Notes: a model not told the origin generated them from the letters alone. Positions 26,500 to 35,405 are shown, numbered from the stretch's first letter. The stretch: 64,000 nt of DNA from Sphingomonas gellani (GCF_900110035.1 NZ_FOCF01000006.1:186001-250000); one strand, 5' to 3'. Numbers and translations are program-made.

Positions 26500-28299
26500 A
26501 TGCGTCGACTGATTACCATGGCCTTGCTGGCGGGGACCGCCGCGTCCGGGCTGTCGGCGCAGCTTCCTTCTCCCGCTGCCCCCGCAGCGAACGTCGCAAC
26601 GTCACGGCAGGATGCCGCGTTCGCCGCGCTGGCGAAGGCCTATCTGGCTGAACAGGCGCGGCTGCACCCGGGCTATGCGACCTATCTAGGCAACCATGCC
26701 TATGATGCTGAGGTGGAGGATCTGTCCGCCGCCGGTCGCGCGCGGGATGCCGCGTTCGTCGCGCGCACGCTGGCCGCCTTGGAACGCATCGACCGGAGCC
26801 GCCTGTCGCGCGACAACCAGGTCGATGCAGCACTTCTCCTGAACGATCTGCAATATCGCCAGTGGCAGGCGAACGCCTTGCAGGAGTGGACCTGGAACCC
26901 GATGGACGCCAACGAGGCGATCTCGGGCGGGCTGTACCTGCTGGCGGCGCGCGATTTCGCGACCTGGGCTGACCGACTGCGCTCGGCCACCGCCCGCATG
27001 GAAAAGGCGCCGGCGATGTTCGCACAGATGCGTGCCAATCTGGTGCCGGCGCGCGTGCCGGCGATCTATGCCCAGACGGTCGCGAAGCAGAATGGCGGCA
27101 TCCTCGACATCGTCGACACCATGCTGGCGCCGCATAAGGGCGAGCTGAACCCCGCCGAGGCCCGCCGCTTCGACGCGGCCGCCACCCGGCTGCGCGCGGC
27201 GGTGGCGGAGCAGCAGCATTGGCTGGACACGGTGCTGGTGCCCCAGGCCAAGGGCGATTTCCGCCTGGGTGCGGAGAAATACGACCGAAAGCTCGCATTC
27301 GCACTCGTGACCGACCGGACGCGCGCCCGGATCAAGTCCGACGCACAGGCCGCGTTCGACGGAACCCGCGCCGAGATGTACGCGGTCGCGCGCGAGGCGC
27401 TGGCCGGCCGCACGGGCGCGCCAGCGACGCCTGCGAACCCCACCCCCGCCCAGATGCAGGCAGCGATCGAGGCCGCGCTGGAATTGAGCTACGCCCACCG
27501 CCCGGCGCGGGACGGCGTGATGGCAAAGGCGACCGACACCCTGCGCCAGGCGACCGCCTTCGTGCGCGCCCGGAACCTCGTGTCCGTGCCCGACAGCCCC
27601 GTGCAGATCATCGAGATGCCGAAGTTCCGCCAAGGCGTCGCGGTCGCCTATTGCGACAGCCCGGGGCCGCTGGAACAGCAGCTGGGCACCTTCTACGCCA
27701 TCTCCCCGATCCCGGCGGACTGGAGCGACGCGCGCGCGACCTCGTTCCTGCGCGAATATAACGACTACATGCTCCACGAGCTGTCGATCCATGAGGCGAT
27801 GCCGGGCCACTACCTCCAGATCGCGCACGCCAACGCCAATCCGTCCACGCTGCGCGCGGTGCTGGCGTCGGGGTCCTTTGTCGAGGGCTGGGCCGTCTAT
27901 GCCGAACGCCTGATGGCGGAGGCGGGATATCTCGACAACGACCCGCTGTTCCGGCTGACCGTGCTGAAGATGCGGTTGCGATCGATCACCAACACGCTGC
28001 TCGACATCGGCATCCATACCGAGGGGATGACGGAGGCGCAGGCGATGACGCTGATGACCAGGGGCGCTTTCCAGCAGGAACGCGAGGCGGCCGGCAAATG
28101 GGTGCGCGCGCAATTGTCGTCGACCCAGTTGCTCAGCTACTTCGTCGGCTATTCGGAGCATGTCGCGTTGCGGGAGGCGGCGCGGGCGCGTGACGGGTCG
28201 GCCTTCGACCTGAAACGCTACAACGACGCGGTGCTGTCCCACGGCTCGCCGCCGGCCCGCTATGTGCGGGCGCTGATGTTCGACCAGCCGATCCGTTGA
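26500..28299 (+). CDS. Exported DUF885 peptidase-like protein
   Basis: The 599-residue product has a signal peptide (MRRLITMALLAGTAASGLSA) and a helical DUF885 domain. The gluzincin-like motif HEAMPGH (in LSIHEAMPGHYLQ) and the downstream FVEGWAVYAERL, which would give the third ligand, are intact, as is the conserved MPKFRQGVAVAYCDSPGPLE region. DUF885 proteins are predicted metal-dependent dipeptidases or carboxypeptidases, but few have been tested. The frame is open from 26317; only from ATG 26500 does the signal peptide appear, and AAAAGGGGAAC precedes it. It stands alone between the infC terminator and the PilZ gene. Confidence 0.88.
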   Translation: MRRLITMALLAGTAASGLSAQLPSPAAPAANVATSRQDAAFAALAKAYLAEQARLHPGYATYLGNHAYDAEVEDLSAAGRARDAAFVARTLAALERIDRSRLSRDNQVDAALLLNDLQYRQWQANALQEWTWNPMDANEAISGGLYLLAARDFATWADRLRSATARMEKAPAMFAQMRANLVPARVPAIYAQTVAKQNGGILDIVDTMLAPHKGELNPAEARRFDAAATRLRAAVAEQQHWLDTVLVPQAKGDFRLGAEKYDRKLAFALVTDRTRARIKSDAQAAFDGTRAEMYAVAREALAGRTGAPATPANPTPAQMQAAIEAALELSYAHRPARDGVMAKATDTLRQATAFVRARNLVSVPDSPVQIIEMPKFRQGVAVAYCDSPGPLEQQLGTFYAISPIPADWSDARATSFLREYNDYMLHELSIHEAMPGHYLQIAHANANPSTLRAVLASGSFVEGWAVYAERLMAEAGYLDNDPLFRLTVLKMRLRSITNTLLDIGIHTEGMTEAQAMTLMTRGAFQQEREAAGKWVRAQLSSTQLLSYFVGYSEHVALREAARARDGSAFDLKRYNDAVLSHGSPPARYVRALMFDQPIR

Positions 28300-28308
28300 G
28301 CGGAAACC

Positions 28309-28346
28309 GGCGCCGTTTTGGAAGGAACTCTTCCTCCAACGGCGCC
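28309..28346 (+). terminator. Hairpin after the DUF885 gene
   Basis: GGCGCCGTT (28309-28317) pairs with AACGGCGCC (28338-28346), and the interior (TGGAAGGAA against TTCCTCCA) extends the stem. No T-tract follows, so it may act as an mRNA 3' stabiliser and not as a terminator. Confidence 0.45.
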
Positions 28347-28427
28347 CTTCGCGGCGTTTGTTACCGATCCGCTAACCCTGCCAGCCATAGAGTTGCCGCC
28401 ACCAACACCGGGGGAAAGCAGGTCGGC

Positions 28428-28745
28428 ATGGCGCCCATCATGGCACAGGCGAGCGAGCGGCGTGGATTGCACCGCCGCGGCATCGCGGTCGAGGGTGAGT
28501 TGTGCAGCATCCGCCTGGGCCGTTCGTCCTGCGCGGTGGTCGACCTTTCGCCGACCGGATGCCGCGTCATCCGCACGCCCCGACTGGCGCCGGAAGATCG
28601 CGTGATGCTGCGCCTGCCCAGCTTCGCCCCGCGCGGCGCGCGGGTGGCATGGTGGCGCGACGGGATCGCCGGTCTGGAGTTCGGCACGCCGCTCGGCACC
28701 GCGGTCGTGGATCACATCGTCGCCCGCCACGGCACGCGGGACTAG
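28428..28745 (+). CDS. PilZ-domain protein
   Basis: From the ATG at 28428 the product is 105 residues, which is a single PilZ domain. Both cyclic-di-GMP binding signatures are recognisable: the arginine motif in ERRGLHRRG (RxxxR) near residue 10 and the DLSPTG (D/N-x-S-x-x-G) motif near residue 35. It has no partner domain, so it probably acts as a small c-di-GMP-responsive adaptor. An ATG at 28440 is also possible, and the frame is open upstream to 28296 without homology. No flagellar or cellulose genes are nearby to suggest a target. Confidence 0.8.
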   Translation: MAPIMAQASERRGLHRRGIAVEGELCSIRLGRSSCAVVDLSPTGCRVIRTPRLAPEDRVMLRLPSFAPRGARVAWWRDGIAGLEFGTPLGTAVVDHIVARHGTRD

Positions 28746-28782
28746 CGACCGGGCGCTGCACCGCGCCGGCCACGAGGCCTGC

Positions 28783-29598
28783 TCAGGCCAGCCCGAACGG
28801 CACCACCCGATTGTCCCTGTCATGGCCGATCAGCGCCGGGCCGAGATAGGGCACGCCCCCCTCGGTACACCAGCGCCGGATCATCTCGTCGGGCGTCCCC
28901 TGCCATGGCGGATCGTTGGCGATCACGTCCTTTATCATGCCCAACCGGACCCCCGCGATCCCCTTCAGCTGGGTGGCATGGGTGATCGTGAACAGCATGC
29001 GGTCGATGCGGTACATCGGCTCCGACACCTCCTCCACCATCAGCACATGGTCGGTCAGATCGGGCAGCCAGGGCGTGCCGATCAGCGCGTCCAGGATGGC
29101 GATGTTGAACGCCGCCGCCGGCCGCGTGCCCAGGCTCGGCTCCAGCACGCCGCGGTCGCCACGCGCCAGCCAGGCGAGCGCGCGCGATACGCAGGCGCCG
29201 CCATCATCGCGGTTCACCTCAGACGGCATCGGCCCGTGCACAGGCCGCCCGATCCGCCGCGCATACAGCGCCGCCAGCAGGAAACCGTTGTCGGAATATC
29301 CCAGATACGTCTTGTGCCGCGCTGCCGGGCCGAGTTGCGGCATGACCTGGTGCAGGATGCGGTTCGAGCCATAGCCGCCGCGCGCGAACCAGATCGCATC
29401 GAATGCGGGGTCGTTCGCCAGTTCCAGCAGCGCCGCCGCGCGCACCGCGTCCGATCCCGCGAAATGCCCCTCGCTGGCATAGCATTGTGGGTGGAACACC
29501 AGATCCACGTCCGGAAAGCTGATCGCGGCCAGCGCCGACAGCTTCGCCTCCACGATCCGGTCGATCGGCCGTGCCGGCGCGCAGATGCCGATCCTCAA
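28783..29598 (-). CDS. ldcA: LD-carboxypeptidase (peptidase family S66)
   Basis: LdcA-type enzymes remove the terminal D-Ala from murein tetrapeptides in the cytoplasm, giving the tripeptide used in recycling. The 271-residue product has the N-terminal strand (MRIGICAPARPIDRIVEAKL), RGGYGSNRIL, the nucleophile motif GYSDNG (Ser) and the acid/His region with MVEEVSEPMYRIDRML and a C-terminal GHDRDNRVVP. No signal peptide is present, consistent with a cytosolic enzyme. It is divergent from the Mpl-like ligase, whose substrate would be the tripeptide LdcA makes, with 51 bases between the starts. Confidence 0.88.
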   Translation of the reverse strand: MRIGICAPARPIDRIVEAKLSALAAISFPDVDLVFHPQCYASEGHFAGSDAVRAAALLELANDPAFDAIWFARGGYGSNRILHQVMPQLGPAARHKTYLGYSDNGFLLAALYARRIGRPVHGPMPSEVNRDDGGACVSRALAWLARGDRGVLEPSLGTRPAAAFNIAILDALIGTPWLPDLTDHVLMVEEVSEPMYRIDRMLFTITHATQLKGIAGVRLGMIKDVIANDPPWQGTPDEMIRRWCTEGGVPYLGPALIGHDRDNRVVPFGLA

Positions 29599-29649
29599 TG
29601 CCGTCCCTTACCCTTGCCCGATGCCATGCAAGCGCGATAGCGCGGCGTC

Positions 29650-31077
29650 ATGGACGTCATCAAGCTGGCAGAACGCGGCCTTGCCGGGCAGCAATGCTTC
29701 TTTGTCGGGATCGGCGGGTCGGGCATGATGCCCCTCGCCACCATCGCCGCCGCACGCGGGGCGATCGTCGCCGGCTCCGATCGCTCGCTCGACCAGGGGC
29801 GCGTGCCGGCCAAGTTCGACGCGCTGGCGGCGCGCGGCGTGGCGCTGTTCCCCCAGGACGGCAGCGGCATCGTGTCGCCGGACCAGCTGGTGGTTGCCTC
29901 CGCCGCGGTAGAGGCGAGCGTGCCCGACATGGTGCGCGCGACCGAGCTGGGCTGCCCCCGCGCCACCCGCGCCGAACTGCTCGCCACCCTGTTCAACGCG
30001 GCCGACACCGGCATCGGCGTCGCGGGCACCAGCGGCAAGTCGACGGTCACCGGCATGATCGGCTGGATCCTCCACGCCGCCGGGCGCGACCCCACGGTGA
30101 TGAACGGCGCGGTGATGAAGAACTTCGCAGGGACCGACGCGCCGTTCGCCAGCGCGCTTGTTGGCGACGGAGACGTGTTCGTCAGCGAGGTGGACGAAAG
30201 CGACGGCTCCATCGCGCTCTACACGCCGCGCGTGGCGGTGCTGAACAATGTCAGCCTCGACCACAAATCGCTGGAGGAACTGCGGGACCTGTTCCGTGCC
30301 TTCGCGGAAAAGGCGGACACGACGCTGGTCAATATCGGCGACGAGGAGGCCGCCGCGCTCGCCGCGACGCTGCCGGCCGACCGGCTCGTCACCTTTGCCG
30401 TCGACATGCCCGCCGATCTGACGGCGGCGGCGTTGGCGCCCGAACCGTTCGCCATCGCCTTTGACCTGGTCGCGGATGGAGAGCACCGGCGGGTGCGTTT
30501 GTCCGTCCCCGGCCGCCACAACGTCGCCAACGCGCTCGCCTCGATCGGTGCGGCACGCGCGGCTGGCGTGCCGCTGGATCAGGCCTGCGCGGCGATCGAG
30601 GGCTTTGTCGGGCTGAAACGCCGGTTCGAGCTGGTCGGCACGGCCGCCGGCGTGTCGGTGATCGACGATTTCGGGCACAATCCCGACAAGATCGCCGCCA
30701 CGCTGGACACGCTGCACGCCTTCCCCGGCCGATTGCTGATCCTGTTCCAGCCGCACGGCTATGGCCCGCTCAAGGTGATGCGGCGCGAACTGGTGCAATC
30801 GCTCGCCGCGCGCCTGTTCCCCGGCGACGTGCTGGCGATGCCCGACCCCGTTTATTTCGGCGGCACCGTATCGCGCGAGGTCGGGAGCGCTGAGGTCGTC
30901 GCCGACCTGCGCGCGCTGGGCCACGACGCCCGCCACATCCCCGACCGCACCGCCGCCGCCGCCGCACTGGTCGACACGGCACAGGCCGGCGATCGCATCA
31001 TCGTGATGGGCGCCCGCGACGACACGCTCAGCCTGCTGGCGGCGGATATTGTGGAGAGGCTGCAGGGCAGCACGTAA
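29650..31077 (+). CDS. mpl: Mur ligase family protein, Mpl-like
   Basis: The 475-residue protein has the three-domain Mur ligase layout: N-terminal UDP-binding Rossmann-like domain ([18 protein letters not shown]), ATPase domain with P-loop [13 protein letters not shown], metal-site [16 protein letters not shown] and [13 protein letters not shown], and a C-terminal domain with [16 protein letters not shown] and LFQPHGYGP. It resembles MurC and Mpl. Mpl joins recycled tripeptide to UDP-MurNAc. The pairing with ldcA, and the absence of other mur genes nearby, favour Mpl over MurC. The P-loop has GTSGKS where most MurC/Mpl have GTHGKT, so the name is not certain. Confidence 0.8.
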   Translation: MDVIKLAERGLAGQQCFFVGIGGSGMMPLATIAAARGAIVAGSDRSLDQGRVPAKFDALAARGVALFPQDGSGIVSPDQLVVASAAVEASVPDMVRATELGCPRATRAELLATLFNAADTGIGVAGTSGKSTVTGMIGWILHAAGRDPTVMNGAVMKNFAGTDAPFASALVGDGDVFVSEVDESDGSIALYTPRVAVLNNVSLDHKSLEELRDLFRAFAEKADTTLVNIGDEEAAALAATLPADRLVTFAVDMPADLTAAALAPEPFAIAFDLVADGEHRRVRLSVPGRHNVANALASIGAARAAGVPLDQACAAIEGFVGLKRRFELVGTAAGVSVIDDFGHNPDKIAATLDTLHAFPGRLLILFQPHGYGPLKVMRRELVQSLAARLFPGDVLAMPDPVYFGGTVSREVGSAEVVADLRALGHDARHIPDRTAAAAALVDTAQAGDRIIVMGARDDTLSLLAADIVERLQGST

Positions 31078-31123
31078 AGCACGCTTGCCGTAAAGCACAC
31101 TTTCCATGTAAAGCGTCCTTCAC
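31074..31123 (+). repeat. Three operator-like GTAAAGC repeats
   Basis: Three 16-base sites run end to end: GTAAAGCACGCTTGCC (31074-31089), GTAAAGCACACTTTCC (31090-31105) and GTAAAGCGTCCTTCAC (31108-31123). Each left half is identical for seven bases, and each right half approximates the mirrored CTTTAC, so each is a degenerate palindrome. The array begins inside the mpl stop codon and ends 21 bases before the membrane/XRE gene pair, the place expected for an autoregulatory operator. Confidence 0.6.
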
Positions 31124-31144
31124 ACCAGCTGAAGGAGATTCGTG

Positions 31145-31552
31145 ATGTCCGTGTCGTCCGCCCGTGTCCGCTACAACAAGCGCGTGCTGTTGTTCTGCCT
31201 GGGCTACGTGGTCACGCTGATCGGTGGGGTCAGCTATTTCCGCAATCATCCCGGCGCGCATGGTGTCACCGCTTACGCCGCCGCCGTCGCGCCGGCGCTG
31301 CTGGTAATCGGCGTGTTCTTCGCGGTCGGCCGCTATCTGGTCGAGGAGCAGGACGAATATGTCCGCATGCTGATGGTGCGCCAGACGCTGATCGCGACCG
31401 CCTTCGCGCTCAGCCTGGCGACATTGTGGGGCTTCCTGAACGCCTTCGACCTCGCGCCGCACATCGACAGCTATTACATCGTCGTCGTCTGGTTCGCCGG
31501 TCTGGGGATCGGCCAGTGCGTCAATACGCTGCTGGCCGGCCGCAGCGCATGA
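31145..31552 (+). CDS. Small four-helix membrane protein paired with an XRE regulator
   Basis: The 135-residue product has four predicted transmembrane helices (about residues 14-32, 43-65, 78-97 and 108-128: VLLFCLGYVVTLIGGVSYF, AAAVAPALLVIGVFFAV, TLIATAFALSLATLWGF, YIVVVWFAGLGIGQCV). An AAGGAG Shine-Dalgarno precedes ATG 31145. Its last bases overlap the XRE gene (ATGA). Such small membrane proteins beside a YgzD-like HTH protein are a recurring pair in sphingomonads. The function of the membrane partner is not established. It may modulate the regulator, which is an inference. Confidence 0.7.
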   Translation: MSVSSARVRYNKRVLLFCLGYVVTLIGGVSYFRNHPGAHGVTAYAAAVAPALLVIGVFFAVGRYLVEEQDEYVRMLMVRQTLIATAFALSLATLWGFLNAFDLAPHIDSYYIVVVWFAGLGIGQCVNTLLAGRSA

Positions 31553-31752
31553 ACAACAGCCTGCGCGCGCTGCGAGCGGAGCGTGGCTGGTCGCAACAGG
31601 ACCTGGCCGAGCGGCTGGAGGTCAGCCGCCAGAGCGTCAACGCGATAGAAACCGGCCGCTACGACCCCTCACTCCCCCTCGCCTTCAAGATCGCGGAGTT
31701 GTTCGATCTCGCCATCGAACAGGTGTTCATCAGCCCTTCCAGGGAGGCGTAA
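31549..31752 (+). CDS. Small XRE-family transcriptional regulator
   Basis: The 67-residue product is one helix-turn-helix domain: SLRALRAERGWSQQDLAERL then EVSRQSVNAIETGRYDPSLP, with the recognition helix SRQSVNAIE. It is close to the YgzD/YozG-like group of minimal Cro/C1 regulators and has no ligand domain. Start ATG 31549 overlaps the membrane gene's stop (ATGA), so translation is coupled. The three GTAAAGC sites upstream are the obvious candidate operator. The regulatory target beyond its own operon is unknown. Confidence 0.88.
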   Translation: MNNSLRALRAERGWSQQDLAERLEVSRQSVNAIETGRYDPSLPLAFKIAELFDLAIEQVFISPSREA

Positions 31753-31815
31753 GCCATGGCCCTCCCCATCCCCACCGCGCCGGACGCCTTTCTCAACCGG
31801 TAAGGGGTGGCTAGG

Positions 31816-32571
31816 ATGGCGGGCATGACCGACGCCACCCGCGCCCAACCCGGCTCCAGCCCCCGCCCCCGCCTCGCTTATCACCTGACCCCCGGCACCG
31901 GGCCGGCGGTGGTCTTCCTGCCCGGCTACGCGTCCGACATGTCGGGTACCAAGGCGGTGGCGTTGGAAGCATGGGCCCGCGACGCGGGGCGCGGCTTCCT
32001 GCGCTTCGACTATGGCGGCTGCGGGCAGAGCGAGGGCAAGTTCGCGGACCAGACGCTGGCCGGCTGGCTGGAGGACGTGCTGGCGATGATCGACCATGCC
32101 GTTGCCGGGCCGGTGGTGCTGGTCGGATCGTCGATGGGCGGGTGGCTGATGCTGCTGGCGGCACGGGCGCGCCCGGACCGGGTGGCCGGGCTGGTCGGCA
32201 TCGCGCCGGCGCCCGACTTCACCGACTGGGGCTTTTCCACCGAGGAGAAGATGACGCTGCTACAGGAAGGGCGGCTGGAACGATCGAACCCGTACGGGCC
32301 GGAACCGACGCTCTACACCCGCGCCTTCTGGTCGTCGGGGGAGGCGAACCGGCTGATGTTCGGGGAGGTCGCGATCGATGCGCCGGTGCGGCTGATCCAG
32401 GGGCAGCGCGATCCCGACGTGCCGTGGAACCGCACCGTCCATCTGGCGACGCTGCTTCGTTCAGCGGATGTGCAGGTGACGCTGGTGAAGGACGGAGACC
32501 ACCGCCTGTCGCGCGACACGGACGTCGCGCTGATCGTCCGCGCGGTGGAGGACCTTGTCGGCCGCTCATGA
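31816..32571 (+). CDS. Alpha/beta-hydrolase
   Basis: The roughly 251-residue cytosolic hydrolase shows VVFLPGYASDMSGTKAVALE (oxyanion region), nucleophile elbow GSSMGG, acid loop LIQGQRDPDVPW and terminal His in DGDHRLSR. The PGYASDMSGTKA segment resembles ABHD10/acyl-thioesterase-like hydrolases of alphaproteobacteria. Starts at ATG 31816 or ATG 31825 are both plausible; AAGGGG lies upstream. It is coupled to the TPR gene by ATGA. The substrate may be an acyl thioester or ester, but this is not determined by the sequence. Confidence 0.83.
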   Translation: MAGMTDATRAQPGSSPRPRLAYHLTPGTGPAVVFLPGYASDMSGTKAVALEAWARDAGRGFLRFDYGGCGQSEGKFADQTLAGWLEDVLAMIDHAVAGPVVLVGSSMGGWLMLLAARARPDRVAGLVGIAPAPDFTDWGFSTEEKMTLLQEGRLERSNPYGPEPTLYTRAFWSSGEANRLMFGEVAIDAPVRLIQGQRDPDVPWNRTVHLATLLRSADVQVTLVKDGDHRLSRDTDVALIVRAVEDLVGRS

Positions 32572-33302
32572 TCCTGCCCCTGCTGCTCCTGTCCGCATCC
32601 GTTCCGGCGGACCCCGCCTTTCCCGATCGCTGCCTGGAATGGGTCCGCGATGACCCGGCCAAGGCGGTCGCGCAGGCGAACCGCTGGAAACTGGAGGGCG
32701 GCGGCGTCGCGGCCCAGCAATGCGTCGGGCTGGCGGAGGCGGCGCAGGACCGCTGGCCGGCCGCGGCCGCCGCGTTCGAGGCGGCGGCGCGGGCGGCGGA
32801 GGTCGCGCACGACCCGCTCGCCGCGACATGCTGGGCGCAGGCGGGGAACGCCTGGCTGGCCGGCGGCGATCCGGCGCGGGCACGCACCGCGCTGGATACG
32901 GCACTGTCGGCCGGCACGCTGAGCGGCCAGCCATTGGGAGAGGCGCGGCTGGACCGGGCACGCGCGGCAGTCGCGGCGGGCGACACAAGGGCGGCGCGCG
33001 ACGATCTGGACGCGGCGCTTGCCGCCGCGCCCGACGATCCGCTGGCATGGCTGCTCTCCGCGACGCTGGCCCGGCGGCAGGGCGACCTGCCGCGGGCGAA
33101 GGCGGACATCGCCCAGGCGCTACGCCGCTCCGCCGACGATGCGTCGGTACAGTTGGAGGCGGGTAACATCGCCGCGTCCGCCGGCGACGAGACGGGCGCC
33201 CGCGCCGCCTGGACGGAGGCGAGCCGGCTTGCCCCCGACGATCCGCGCGGGCGCTCCGCACAGGCGGCGCTGAAACAGTTCGAGACGCCGGCCAAGCCCT
33301 GA
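32568..33302 (+). CDS. Exported tetratricopeptide-repeat protein
   Basis: The 244-residue product begins with a short signal-like segment ([20 protein letters not shown]). It then consists of Ala-rich helix pairs: [60 protein letters not shown] and so on, in at least four TPR-like units spaced 34 residues apart. Two cysteines near residues 22 and 52 might pair. TPR domains bind protein partners; the partner is unknown. It overlaps the hydrolase gene (ATGA) and precedes gloA by 62 bases. Confidence 0.78.
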   Translation: MILPLLLLSASVPADPAFPDRCLEWVRDDPAKAVAQANRWKLEGGGVAAQQCVGLAEAAQDRWPAAAAAFEAAARAAEVAHDPLAATCWAQAGNAWLAGGDPARARTALDTALSAGTLSGQPLGEARLDRARAAVAAGDTRAARDDLDAALAAAPDDPLAWLLSATLARRQGDLPRAKADIAQALRRSADDASVQLEAGNIAASAGDETGARAAWTEASRLAPDDPRGRSAQAALKQFETPAKP

Positions 33303-33364
33303 AGACAGCACGGAACCTGTGGGGGCGGCGCGCGCTTCCCTCACGACCATCTCCGGAGCTTCCC

Positions 33365-33817
33365 ATGCGTTACCTGCACACCATGATCCGCGTCGCCGAT
33401 CCCGACGCGACCATCCGCTTCTTCGAACTGCTCGGCTTGCAGGAGGTGCGCCGGATCGAAAACGAGGCGGGACGCTTCACGCTGATCTTCCTGGCCACGC
33501 CCGAGGACATGAATGCTCCGGGAGAGCGCGCCAATGCGGAGGTCGAGCTGACCTATAACTGGCCGGAAGAGGGCAAGGCGGCGGAGGATTATACCGGCGG
33601 CCGCAATTTCGGGCACCTCGCCTACCGCGTCGACAATATCTACGACAGTTGCCAGCGCATGATGGACGCCGGCGTCACGGTGAACCGGCCCCCGCGCGAC
33701 GGCAACATGGCGTTCGTGAAGTCGCCGGACGGCATCTCGATCGAACTGCTCCAGACCGGCGACCCGCTGCCGCCCGCCGAACCATGGGCGTCCATGCCCA
33801 ACACCGGGACCTGGTGA
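33365..33817 (+). CDS. gloA: Lactoylglutathione lyase (glyoxalase I)
   Basis: Glyoxalase I isomerises the methylglyoxal-glutathione hemithioacetal to S-lactoylglutathione. The 150-residue product begins [20 protein letters not shown], with His5 as first metal ligand. It continues with the metal and substrate segments [13 protein letters not shown] and [15 protein letters not shown], and ends its second module in [14 protein letters not shown], whose Glu is the last ligand. One base separates its stop from the gloB start, so the two detoxification enzymes are co-translated. The metal, Ni or Zn, cannot be assigned with certainty, though the short form suggests Ni. Confidence 0.94.
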   Translation: MRYLHTMIRVADPDATIRFFELLGLQEVRRIENEAGRFTLIFLATPEDMNAPGERANAEVELTYNWPEEGKAAEDYTGGRNFGHLAYRVDNIYDSCQRMMDAGVTVNRPPRDGNMAFVKSPDGISIELLQTGDPLPPAEPWASMPNTGTW

Positions 33818-33818
33818 G

Positions 33819-34562
33819 GTGGCGGACGCCCCGAAGCTGGAGGTCGTCGGCGTGCCCGTCCTGTCCGACAATTACGCTTGGCTCCTGTTCGATCCCGCCA
33901 CGCAGGAGGCGGGCGTGGTCGATCCGGGAGAAGCGGAGCCCGTGCTCGCCGCTGCGAACGCGCGCGGCTGGCATCTGGGGCAGGTGTGGGTCACGCATTG
34001 GCACCAGGATCATGTTGGCGGTGTCGAGCAGATCCGTCGCACCACCGGCGCGCTGGTGACCGGCCCCAAGGCGGAGGCGGACAAGATCGCCGCCCTGGAC
34101 GCGTTGGTCGACGAGGGCGACGTGATCCGTCTGGCCAGCCATACCGCGCAGGTGATGCGCGTGCCCGGCCATACGCAGGGGCATGTGGCGTTCCACTTCG
34201 CCGAGGACAGTGCGCTGTTCACCGGCGACACGCTGTTCGCCATGGGATGCGGCCGTCTGTTCGAGGGGACGCCGGCGGACATGTGGGGCAACATGCAACG
34301 CTATCGCGCGATGCCCGGCGAGACGATGGTCTATTGCGGCCACGAATACACCCAGTCCAACGCCCGCTTCGCCCGCCATGTCGATCCCGACAACACGGCG
34401 CTGGAGGAGCGCGCCATGCATGTCGACGCCGCGCGGGCCAATGGCAAGCCGACCGTGCCCTTCACGCTGGAGGAGGAGCTGGCGACCAACCCCTTCCTGC
34501 GCGCCGGCTCCGCGGAACAACTGGGCAAACTGCGCGCTGACAAGGATGCGTTTCGCGGCTGA
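33819..34562 (+). CDS. gloB: Hydroxyacylglutathione hydrolase (glyoxalase II)
   Basis: Glyoxalase II hydrolyses S-lactoylglutathione to lactate and glutathione. The 247-residue metallo-beta-lactamase fold has the binuclear site THWHQDHVGG, PGHTQGHVAF, FTGDTLFAMGCGRLFEGT and CGHEYTQSNARFA, and the C-terminal substrate domain with PFTLEEELATNPFLR. It starts with GTG at 33819; an alternative downstream ATG would remove the first strand. The adjacency with gloA makes this a complete methylglyoxal pathway in two genes. Confidence 0.95.
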   Translation: MADAPKLEVVGVPVLSDNYAWLLFDPATQEAGVVDPGEAEPVLAAANARGWHLGQVWVTHWHQDHVGGVEQIRRTTGALVTGPKAEADKIAALDALVDEGDVIRLASHTAQVMRVPGHTQGHVAFHFAEDSALFTGDTLFAMGCGRLFEGTPADMWGNMQRYRAMPGETMVYCGHEYTQSNARFARHVDPDNTALEERAMHVDAARANGKPTVPFTLEEELATNPFLRAGSAEQLGKLRADKDAFRG

Positions 34563-34590
34563 TCGCCCGTGTCGCGTCTGGAGCATCGTC

Positions 34591-35016
34591 ATGTCGCTGC
34601 GTATCGCCACCCTGTCCCCCGCCCTGCTGCTGGTCGCGGCATGCGCCCAGACACCGGCGGACACCGCTCGGCAGGTGCAGGTGCAACAGGCGACGCAGGA
34701 CGACCTGCAACGCAAGCTGGCCGGACTGACGCCGGGAAAGCCGACCAGCTGCCTGCCCAGCAGCCTGACCAGTGCCAGGGTGCAGACCCAGGCATTTGGA
34801 TCGACTCTGTTGTACGTCGCTGGGCGCAACCTGATCTATCGCAACGACACCACCGGCGGCTGCGAGAATGCCGGGCGGGGCGATATCCTGGTGACGCAGC
34901 AATATAACGGTCGCGCCTGTTCGGGCGATATCGCCACCACCGTCGATCAGTACACGCGGTCGTTCACGGGCAGTTGCGCCCTGCGCGACTTCGTCCCGTA
35001 CAGCCGGCCGCGATGA
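34591..35016 (+). CDS. Putative lipoprotein
   Basis: The 141-residue product starts MSLRIATLSPALLLVAACAQ with lipobox VAAC (Cys18). A coiled, Gln-rich segment (RQVQVQQATQDDLQRKLAGL) follows. The globular part has three further cysteines (SCLP, GGCENA, ACSGD) plus a terminal SCALRD, suggesting disulfides. I recognise no family. It overlaps the following exported gene by ATGA, and the two share the same size, the same cysteine-rich style and a related C-terminal 'FVPYSR/FVRYDK' ending, so they may be distant paralogues. Confidence 0.75.
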   Translation: MSLRIATLSPALLLVAACAQTPADTARQVQVQQATQDDLQRKLAGLTPGKPTSCLPSSLTSARVQTQAFGSTLLYVAGRNLIYRNDTTGGCENAGRGDILVTQQYNGRACSGDIATTVDQYTRSFTGSCALRDFVPYSRPR

Positions 35017-35399
35017 CACGGTCGGCACTGCTCTTGCTGGCCCTGCCGCTGCTGCTGGCGGGGCGTTCGTCCGACCGCGATCGCGATCCGCTCAACGGTT
35101 ATGTGCAGGTCGGGGCGGCGCAGCGATGCATCAACCCCGGCCCGACCGACGGTACGATCGTGCTGGACGACCAGACCGTCGGCGTGCGGCGTGGCGGCCG
35201 CAGCTTGTGGGTCAGCCGGGTCGGCACCTGCCCGTCGCTGCGCCCGCTGGCAACACTTATTACAGAGCGGTTCGGCGGGCAGCTTTGCGAGCATGACCGC
35301 GTCCGCGTGCTGTTGCCGGGACAGTCGATCCCGTCCGCCGCGTGCATGTTGGGCCCGTTCGTCCGCTACGACAAACGGGCCGCGACCGACGCACGCTGA
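35013..35399 (+). CDS. Exported protein with a lost lipobox cysteine
   Basis: The 128-residue product starts MTRSALLLLALPLLLAGRSS, exactly like a lipoprotein signal except that the expected LAGC reads LAGR: the codon is CGT, one base from TGT. As written, the protein cannot be lipidated there and could be secreted or stay anchored by an uncleaved helix. The mature part has paired cysteines (RCINP, TCPS, LCEHD, ACMLG) like the gene before it, to which it is coupled (ATGA). No function is known. A sequencing error or a recent mutation could explain the change. Confidence 0.7.
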   Translation: MTRSALLLLALPLLLAGRSSDRDRDPLNGYVQVGAAQRCINPGPTDGTIVLDDQTVGVRRGGRSLWVSRVGTCPSLRPLATLITERFGGQLCEHDRVRVLLPGQSIPSAACMLGPFVRYDKRAATDAR

Positions 35400-35405
35400 G
35401 GCGCG

